Below, in pieces: positions 58,154 through 64,000 of a stretch of DNA of 64,000 bases (positions within the stretch are counted from its first letter, which is position 1; each line of letters opens with the position of its first letter). The position numbers were made by a program, and so were the translations under genes. The DNA is from Mycolicibacterium aurum (GTDB lineage Bacteria; Actinomycetota; Actinomycetes; Mycobacteriales; Mycobacteriaceae): the NCBI RefSeq assembly GCF_900637195.1, contig NZ_LR134356.1:4154001-4218000 (forward strand), written 5' to 3'. The notes beneath the pieces were generated by a model, which was not told the origin of the DNA, did no database searches, and was given only the letters and a program-made list of their open reading frames with translations.

Positions 58154-59381
58154 GGTAAGCCGGTCCGATCGCACCCTCGGCCCGCAGTGAGGCCAATTCC
58201 TCTGCCGTGAGGCCGAATTCGGTGAGCACCGCGTCCGTGTGCTCCCCCAGACCTGGGACGGCATTCATCGGCTGCTCGAAATCGCTGATCACCGGTGGTG
58301 GCCGCAGCGCCTGGATGTCGCCCTTGGGGGTGCCGACGGTTCGCCACCGGTCCCGGGCCGTGAGCTGCGGATGGACGACGACCTCGCTGGGCCGGTTGTA
58401 GCGCGAGTTTCCGATCCCCGCGGCGTCGGCCTTCGTCTGGATGTCGGCGAGGTCGTATCGGGCACACCAGCTTCCGATGGCGCCCTCGAGGATCTCGCGG
58501 TGTTCGCAGCGGCTCTGGTTGGTCGCGAACCGGGCATCCTCGGCGAGATCGGGACGGTCGATGATGTCGCGAGCGACCCGCTGCCACTCCCGGTCGTTGG
58601 TGGTGCCCAGGACCACGGTCTGCCCGTCGCGCGTCGGGAACGCGCCGTAGGGCGCCACGGCGGGCGACCCCACGCCGAGCGGCTCCTGGTCGATTCCGGA
58701 ATGCTGGGTGTAGGTGAGCGCGTAGCCCATGACGTCGGTCATCACGTCGAACAGGCTCAGTTCCACCGACGGTGCGGGGGTGTGCCCGGATTGCCGGGTG
58801 CGGCCATACAGCAGCGCGAGGATCGAGATCGCGGCGTACAGGCCGGTGGAGAAGTCCGCCATCGCAGGTCCGGGTTTGGCGGGCATACCCGGATATCCGG
58901 TGATCGCACACGAGCCCGACTCCGCCTGCACGAGAAGGTCATAGGCGCGTTTGTGGGAAATCGGGCCGCCGGGTCCGTATCCGTCGATCTCGACGGGGAT
59001 GACGTCGGGATGGCGCACGACCAGGTCGGCGGCCGAGACGCCCAGGCGTGCCGTCGCGCCGGGGGCGAGATTGGAGACGAACACCTCGGCGCGGTCGAGC
59101 AGCCGGTGCAACAGATCCATACCGGCAGGCGACTTGGTGTTCAGGGTCACCGATTCCTTGCCGCGGTTGCACCACACGAAATGCGCCGCGAGCCCGCCGG
59201 GGCCATTGACGACGTCGTCGTAGGCACGGGCGAAGTCACCTCCGTCGGGGTTCTCCACCTTGATGATTCGTGCGCCGAAATCGGCGAGTATCCGGGTACA
59301 CATCGGAGCGGCGACGGCCTGCTCCATCGCGACGACGGTGACGCCCGCCAGCGGCGCGGCGCTCGGGTCTGGTCGTGTCAC
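58146..59381 (-). CDS. CaiB/BaiF family CoA-transferase
   Basis: 411 residues, GTG start at 59381. LAGVTVVAMEQAVAAPMCTRILADFGARIIKVE (family N-terminus, read in parts), KESVTLNTKSPAG, and AMADFSTGLYAAI with the probable catalytic Asp. It activates an acid with CoA from another thioester ahead of beta-oxidation. It lies 4 nt after a short-chain dehydrogenase remnant. Confidence 0.88.
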   Translation of the reverse strand: MTRPDPSAAPLAGVTVVAMEQAVAAPMCTRILADFGARIIKVENPDGGDFARAYDDVVNGPGGLAAHFVWCNRGKESVTLNTKSPAGMDLLHRLLDRAEVFVSNLAPGATARLGVSAADLVVRHPDVIPVEIDGYGPGGPISHKRAYDLLVQAESGSCAITGYPGMPAKPGPAMADFSTGLYAAISILALLYGRTRQSGHTPAPSVELSLFDVMTDVMGYALTYTQHSGIDQEPLGVGSPAVAPYGAFPTRDGQTVVLGTTNDREWQRVARDIIDRPDLAEDARFATNQSRCEHREILEGAIGSWCARYDLADIQTKADAAGIGNSRYNRPSEVVVHPQLTARDRWRTVGTPKGDIQALRPPPVISDFEQPMNAVPGLGEHTDAVLTEFGLTAEELASLRAEGAIGPAYRA

Positions 59382-59385
59382 GTGT

Positions 59386-59448
59386 TCAGATAACCATGCC
59401 GCCGTCGACCGGTAGTACCTGACCGGTGATGTGCGAGCCGGTGCCCAC
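59386..59448 (-). pseudogene. C-terminal remnant of an SDR dehydrogenase
   Basis: Between the acyl-CoA dehydrogenase stop (TAG 59451-59449) and the CoA-transferase start, the minus strand reads VGTGSHITGQVLPVDGGMVI and then TGA. ITGQVLPVDGG is the signature end of a classical SDR (compare ITGQTLGVNGG at 33106). Only 20 codons remain; the rest was deleted, joining the dehydrogenase's 3' end to the SDR's 3' end. Confidence 0.75.
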
Positions 59449-60639
59449 CTAGTAGCTCCTCGGCAACCCGAGCACGTGCTCGCCGAGGAAGTTCAGGATC
59501 ATCTCCTGACTCACCGGGGCGATCTTCATCAGTCGCGACTCCCGGAAGTATCGCGACACGTGGTACTCCTCGGAGTAACCCATGCCGCCGTGCAACTGCA
59601 GCGCCCGGTCGGCGGCGCCGAAACCGGCATCGGCACACAGGTACTTCGCTGTATTGGCCTCGCGCCCACAGGGTTTGCCATTGTCATACAGCCAGGTGGC
59701 TTTGCGCAGAACCAACTCGGCGGCGTCGAGCCGGGCCAGCGAGTCGGCGAGTGGGAACTGCAGACCCTGGTTCATACCGATCGGCCGATCGAAGACGCGC
59801 CGCTCGTTGCCGTACTTGACCGCTTTCTCCAGCGCAACCCGGCCGATGCCGAGCGCCTCGGCGGCGATCAGCATCCGTTCAGGGTTCAAGCCGTCGAGGA
59901 TGTACTTGAAGCCCATCCCCTCCTCACCGACACGATCCTCGATGGGCACGATCAGATCGTCGATGAACAGCTCGTTGGAGCTGACCGCGTTGCGGCCCAT
60001 CTTCTTGATAGGGCGGATGTCGACGTGGGCACGGTCGAGGTCGGTGAGAAACAGCGTCATACCGTCGGTCTTCTTGGCGCCGCGCTGTGCCAAGGCCTCC
60101 GGAGTTTCGGTTCGAGTCAGCAGCAGGATCTTTTCGGATTCGAGCGCCTTCGAGATCCATACCTTGCGGCCGTTGACCCGATACGAGTCACCCTCGCGCT
60201 TGGCGAAGGTGGTGATGCGCGAGGTATCCAGTCCTGCACCGGGTTCGGTGACCCCGAAACAGACGTGCAGGTCACCGTCGACGATCCGCGGCAACGTCGC
60301 GGCCTTGAGCTCGTCGGACCCGTGCTTGACCACGGGCTGCATCCCGAAGATCGAGAGGTGGATTGCACTGGCCCCGTTCATCGCGGCTCCGGAGCGCGAG
60401 ATCTCCTCGAGCAGCAGGGTCGCCTCGGTGATGCCGAGACCGTGGCCGCCGTACTCCTCCGGAATGGTCATACCGAGCCAACCGCCCGTGGCGATGGCGT
60501 CGTAGAACTCCGTGGGGAACTCGTGCCCGAGATCCTTCTCCATCCAGTACTGGTCGTCGAACCTGCGTGCAAGCTCAGCCACGGACTTGCGGATCAGCTC
60601 CTGATCCTCGGTCAGTTCGAAACTCATGCCGCCCGGCAT
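59449..60639 (-). CDS. Acyl-CoA dehydrogenase
   Basis: 396 residues from the ATG at 60639, which has AAGGAG 8 nt upstream. GVTEPGAGLDTSRI, VNGRKVWISKALESEKILLL, ERRVFDRPIGMNQGLQFPLA and GGMGYSEEYHVSR are present. At the usual catalytic-base site it reads APVSQEMILNF: Gln where TSE enzymes have Glu, though the next residue is Glu. A related subgroup uses a base elsewhere in the chain, so loss of activity is not implied. Confidence 0.9.
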   Translation of the reverse strand: MPGGMSFELTEDQELIRKSVAELARRFDDQYWMEKDLGHEFPTEFYDAIATGGWLGMTIPEEYGGHGLGITEATLLLEEISRSGAAMNGASAIHLSIFGMQPVVKHGSDELKAATLPRIVDGDLHVCFGVTEPGAGLDTSRITTFAKREGDSYRVNGRKVWISKALESEKILLLTRTETPEALAQRGAKKTDGMTLFLTDLDRAHVDIRPIKKMGRNAVSSNELFIDDLIVPIEDRVGEEGMGFKYILDGLNPERMLIAAEALGIGRVALEKAVKYGNERRVFDRPIGMNQGLQFPLADSLARLDAAELVLRKATWLYDNGKPCGREANTAKYLCADAGFGAADRALQLHGGMGYSEEYHVSRYFRESRLMKIAPVSQEMILNFLGEHVLGLPRSY

Positions 60640-60681
60640 AGCCGTCACTCCTTGTCTCCCGCGTCCGGCGATAGTGGTTGT

Positions 60682-61988
60682 TCAGTCCTTGTTGCCGGTC
60701 AGTTCTTTCGCATTGGCCGCGAAATCGGCGAAGTTGGCACCACCGTGCTCGTGCTTACTCAGCGCCTGGATCGAGACGTCGTGTCCCTCGGCGGCTTTGC
60801 GTAACGCCCCGACGGTGGCCTGCTCTTTGGGGATGTGGGTGAACGGGTCCCAGTTGTACCAGCGCATGGCGTTCTCGAACGTCATCTTGTTGATCTCGGC
60901 GTCGGGAACGGCGTTGCTGGTGAAGACCTCCTCGAGCTGCTCGGGAGCACCCGGCCACATCGAATCACTGTGCGGATAGTCAGCCTCCCAGCAGATGTTG
61001 TCCACCCCGATCTGATGCCGCGTGGCCACCCCTACCGGATCGGCGATGAAGCAGGTCAGGAAGTGCTCACGAAACACTCCGAGGGCAGCTTGCCCCCGAA
61101 GTCCTGCCCGGTCCACGTCGAATGCATCTCATAGGTGCGATCAACCCGCTCCAGGAAATACGGAATCCAGCCCGTCCCGCCCTCAGACAGCGCGATCTTG
61201 AGGCCGGGATACTCCTTGATCGGCCGCGACCACAACAGATCCGCCGCCGCCTGCACGATGTTCATCGGCTGCAACGTGATCATCACATCCATCGGCGCAT
61301 CCGGGGCGGTGATCGCCAACCGGCCCGAGGACCCGATATGCACATTGAGCACGGTGTCGGTGTCCACCAGCGCATCCCACATCGGCTTCCAATACTCGAA
61401 ATCATGAAAACTCGGATAACCCATCGCCGAGGGATTCTCCGAAAACGTCAACGAATGCACCCCACGGGCGGCGTTACGGCGGATCTCCGCCGCACACGCC
61501 ACGGGATCCCAGATCACCGGCAACGTCATCGGAATGAACCGCGCCGGATACGCCCCACACCACTGCTCGACATGCCAGTCGTTGTAGGCCTGCACCAACG
61601 CCAGCGAGAACTCGGCATCCTCAGTCGCGAACAACCGCCCCGCGAAACCGGGAAACGACGGAAAACACATCGAGCCCAAAATGCCACCGGCATTCATGTC
61701 CTTGACCCGCTCATCGACCTTCCAACACCCAGGCCGGATCTCATCCAGCCCCTGCGGCTCCAGCCCGTACTCCTCCTTCGGCCGGCCCGCCACCGCATTC
61801 AACGCCACATTCGGAATCACCACATCCCGGAACTGCCAGGTATCCGACCCATCCGGGTTATGCACCAACCGCGGCGCCTCATCCAGATACTTCCTCGGCA
61901 GATGGTTCTTGAACATATCGGGCGGCTCCACGATGTGATCATCAACGCTGATCAAAATCATGTCGTCTTTTGACATTCCGGCGGCCAT
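60682..61988 (-). pseudogene. Amidohydrolase-2 gene with a -1 frameshift
   Basis: Two frames together make one amidohydrolase. The first (from ~61988) reads MILISVDDHIVEPPDMF to FGGKLPSECF and then hits a stop; the second continues at VFREHFLTCFIADPVG through NICWEADYPHSD to the end at 60682. Inserting one G so that SECF becomes SEVF (near 61076-61079) restores a ~430-residue protein with the family's DDH and ADYPH motifs. Either a recent pseudogene or a sequencing error. Codon use is normal on both sides of the break. Confidence 0.85.
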
Positions 61989-62218
61989 GACGACCACTTC
62001 CTCTCGTTCGCACGCCCTATCCGGCGGACCTGCGGTGTGCGGCCTGATGTTCTCCTGCCAAGAAAACTAGCTTCTCCGTCTGTGAGAATCAACGTCATCA
62101 ACACACATCAAGGCTGGCAGCAGCGGCGATGATGTCCGATCGGCAAGCTTGCCGACCAGCGGTTCCAGCCTGTTCCGTTGACGACGGCGGGCAAAGGTGG
62201 AAATCTATTGGTCAAATA

Positions 62219-62235
62219 TGAGAACCTGATTCTCA
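62219..62235. promoter_or_regulatory. Operator palindrome TGAGAA-N5-TTCTCA
   Basis: TGAGAACCTGATTCTCA, a perfect match to the consensus (extended arms ATGAGAA/TTCTCAT), lies 21 nt before the GTG chosen for the CMD-protein gene. A further half-site TGAGAAT is at 62083-62089, nearer the divergent amidohydrolase. Confidence 0.75.
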
Positions 62236-62255
62236 TGAGCGAGAGGAGCCGGACA

Positions 62256-62798
62256 GTGCGAGTCGCGCCACTGCCCGCAGACCAGTGGGACGACGCTGTC
62301 GACAACGCCTTGTCGGGGCTCATGCCGGCCGAGCGTCGCAACCCGCAAGCCGCAGGCAATCTGGTGGCGACGCTCGTCCGGCACCCGAAACTCACGCGCG
62401 CGTTCCTGCGCTTCAACTTCCACCTCCTCTTCGGCTCGACGCTGACCGACCGGCTCCGCGAGCTCGCCGTGCTGCGCGTCGCCCTGCTGGCCAAGTGCGA
62501 ATACGAGTGGGAGCACCACGTCGGCATGGGTCGTGACGCCGGGCTGTCCGACGACGACATCGGCGGCATCGAACGTGGTGAGGCAACGGACGAACTCGAC
62601 CGCGCCGTCCTGTCGGCCGTCGACGAGCTGCATCGCGATGACGTTGTGTCCGATGCGACGTGGACGGCGCTCTCCGCCCACCTCAAAGAGCAACAGCTGA
62701 TGGACCTGATCTTCACCATCGGCTGCTACAGCGCATTGGCCATGGCCATCAACAGCTTTGGCGTAGAACCCGACTCCAACCTGGACCCAGAGAGGTAG
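62256..62798 (+). CDS. Carboxymuconolactone-decarboxylase/AhpD-like protein
   Basis: 180 residues from the GTG at 62256, preceded by GAGGAG with 7-nt spacing. An upstream ATG at 62235 lies within the operator and has no ribosome site. RHPKLTRAFLRFNFHLLFGS, LRELAVLRVALLAKCEYEW and EHHVGMGRDAGL show the CMD fold and paralogy to 30026-30592. It has a single Cys (AKCEYEWEHH) in place of CxxC. It is followed after 4 nt by a Rieske oxygenase. Confidence 0.85.
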   Translation: MRVAPLPADQWDDAVDNALSGLMPAERRNPQAAGNLVATLVRHPKLTRAFLRFNFHLLFGSTLTDRLRELAVLRVALLAKCEYEWEHHVGMGRDAGLSDDDIGGIERGEATDELDRAVLSAVDELHRDDVVSDATWTALSAHLKEQQLMDLIFTIGCYSALAMAINSFGVEPDSNLDPER

Positions 62799-62802
62799 AC
62801 AC

Positions 62803-64000
62803 GTGGCATTTTTCGCAAAGCCGGAGGTCGGCAGCTGGACCGAGAACTGGCCAGAACTCGGCACCGCCCCGGTCAACTACGAAGACTCGATCGACCCGGA
62901 GCACTTCAAGCTTGAGCAGCAGGCGATCTTCCGCAAGACCTGGCTCAAGGTCGGCCGCGTAGAGCAGCTGCCGAAGAAGGGCAGCTACTTCACCCGCGAA
63001 ATGCCGTCGGCAGGACCGGGCACGTCGGTGATCATCGTCAAGGACACCGATAACGAGGTCAGGGCGTTCTACAACCTCTGCCGGCACCGCGGCAACAAAC
63101 TGGTCTGGAACGACTACCCCGGCGAAGAGGTCTCGGGCAGCTGCCGCCAGTTCGTGTGCAAGTACCACGCATGGCGCTACAGCCTCAAGGGCGACCTGAC
63201 CTTCGTGCAGCAGGAAGGCGAATTCTTCGACCTCGAAAAGTCGCAGTACGGACTGGTTCCGGTGCGCTGCGAGGTCTGGGAAGGCTTCATCTTCATCAAC
63301 TTCGACAACGAGGCCGCGCCACTGCGGGAGTACCTGGGCGACTTCGCAAAAGGCCTGGAAGGCTACCCCTTCCACGAGATGACCGAGCACTACAGCTACC
63401 GCGCAGAGATCAACGCGAACTGGAAGCTGTTCATCGACGCGTTCACCGAGTTCTACCACGCGCCGATCCTGCACATGAAGCAGGCCGAGAAGGAGGAGGC
63501 CGAGAAGCTCGCCAAGTTCGGCTTCGAGGCCCTGGCCTATGACATCAAGGGTGACCACTCGATGGTGTCGTCCTGGGGCGGGATGTCGCCGCCGAAGGAC
63601 CTCAACATGGTCAAGCCGATCGAGCGGATCCTGCACAGTGGTCTCTTCGGACCGTGGGACCGGCCTGACATCAAGGGCATTCTTCCGGAGGAGTTGCCAC
63701 CCGCCATCAACCCGGGCCGCCATAAGTCCTGGGGCACAGACTCCTTCGAGTTCTTCCCCAACTTCACACTGCTGTTCTGGGCGCCGGGCTGGTACCTCAC
63801 CTACAACTACTGGCCGACCGCGGTGGACAAGCACATCTTCGAGGCCGACCTCTATTTCGTTCCCCCGAAGAACCTCCGCGAGCGGCTCTCCCAGGAACTC
63901 GCCGCGGTGACGTTCAAGGAGTACGCGTTCCAGGACGCGAACACCCTGGAGGCCACCCAGACGCAGATCGGCACCCGGGTCGTCACCGACTTCCCGCTGT
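62803..64000 (+). CDS. Rieske non-heme iron oxygenase, alpha subunit, 3' end outside window
   Basis: 399 codons are present from a GTG with AGAGAGG upstream; about 25 more are expected beyond the edge. Cluster ligands Cys93-His95 and Cys119-His122; iron site DAFTEFYHAPILH. It is closer to the 37135 protein (KYHAWRY, VQQEGEFFDL, FYHAP) than to the 31795 one. Coupled to a CMD-protein gene and sharing the TGAGAA operator upstream. If the pattern holds, a small Rieske-associated gene should follow just past the window. Confidence 0.92.
   Translation, partial: MAFFAKPEVGSWTENWPELGTAPVNYEDSIDPEHFKLEQQAIFRKTWLKVGRVEQLPKKGSYFTREMPSAGPGTSVIIVKDTDNEVRAFYNLCRHRGNKLVWNDYPGEEVSGSCRQFVCKYHAWRYSLKGDLTFVQQEGEFFDLEKSQYGLVPVRCEVWEGFIFINFDNEAAPLREYLGDFAKGLEGYPFHEMTEHYSYRAEINANWKLFIDAFTEFYHAPILHMKQAEKEEAEKLAKFGFEALAYDIKGDHSMVSSWGGMSPPKDLNMVKPIERILHSGLFGPWDRPDIKGILPEELPPAINPGRHKSWGTDSFEFFPNFTLLFWAPGWYLTYNYWPTAVDKHIFEADLYFVPPKNLRERLSQELAAVTFKEYAFQDANTLEATQTQIGTRVVTDFPL

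Noticed and set aside
59449..60639. Inactive acyl-CoA dehydrogenase (Gln at the usual Glu)
   Set aside because: A family branch places the catalytic base elsewhere, so the Gln alone is not evidence of inactivity.

Overview
High-GC actinobacterial DNA, most likely an environmental Mycobacterium/Mycolicibacterium. The grounds are an Mce-type permease gene at the left edge, a mycofactocin-type short-chain dehydrogenase, F420-type luciferase-like oxidoreductases, P450 genes each paired with a one-cluster ferredoxin, many acyl-CoA dehydrogenases, and frequent GTG/TTG starts with 4-nt ATGA/GTGA gene overlaps. I saw no rRNA, tRNA, CRISPR array, transposase or prophage gene. No gene-free stretch exceeds about 300 bases; the largest gaps (5354-5643, 62000-62255, 15989-16231, 38410-38612, 53960-54152) are promoter regions between divergent genes and are described as sites.

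Layout. 1-5.4 kb (minus): start of a yrbE/mlaE permease preceded by a thiolase, an HMG-CoA-synthase-like/OB-fold protein, a CaiB CoA-transferase and an aldehyde dehydrogenase. 5.6-9.4 kb (plus): two SDRs, ferredoxin, P450 and an exported protein. 9.5-16.0 kb (minus): DUF1214 protein, TIM-barrel protein, sulfotransferase-like protein, LLM oxidoreductase and a two-gene acyl-CoA dehydrogenase. 16.2-20 kb (plus): two amidohydrolases, a Rieske ferredoxin and an alpha/beta hydrolase. 20-28 kb (mostly plus): NuoF-like protein, ferredoxin, DUF35-thiolase fusion, hydrolase, two 3-hydroxyisobutyrate-dehydrogenase-like proteins, P450 and ferredoxin. 28.1-38.4 kb (minus): P450/ferredoxin, CMD protein, TauD, two Rieske oxygenase/small-protein pairs, SDR, KshB-like reductase, MarR and amidohydrolase. 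38.6-48 kb: aldehyde dehydrogenase, TetR, AveC-like protein, an AAA+/VWA pair, an EXPERA-like membrane protein and an epimerase. 48-55 kb: TetR, an ACAD10/11-type dehydrogenase with a separate kinase, and a PhyH oxygenase. 55-62 kb (minus): beta-oxidation genes and a frameshifted amidohydrolase. 62.2-64 kb: a CMD protein and a third Rieske oxygenase that runs off the edge.

How it may work (inference). The set reads as uptake and breakdown of a bulky hydrophobic compound, steroid- or terpenoid-like: Mce import, hydroxylation by P450s and Rieske oxygenases, alcohol and aldehyde oxidation, CoA transfer, dehydrogenation, hydration, and thiolytic or retro-aldol cleavage. The substrate cannot be read from the sequence.

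Two recurring operator-like motifs tie distant parts together: TGAGAA-N5-TTCTCA (five sites at four intergenic regions) and CAAGTAsTTG (four sites around the MarR gene and its neighbours). The region also carries short tandem repeats at gene junctions, a 60-bp palindromic repeat found twice, and several gene remnants, so it has been rearranged.
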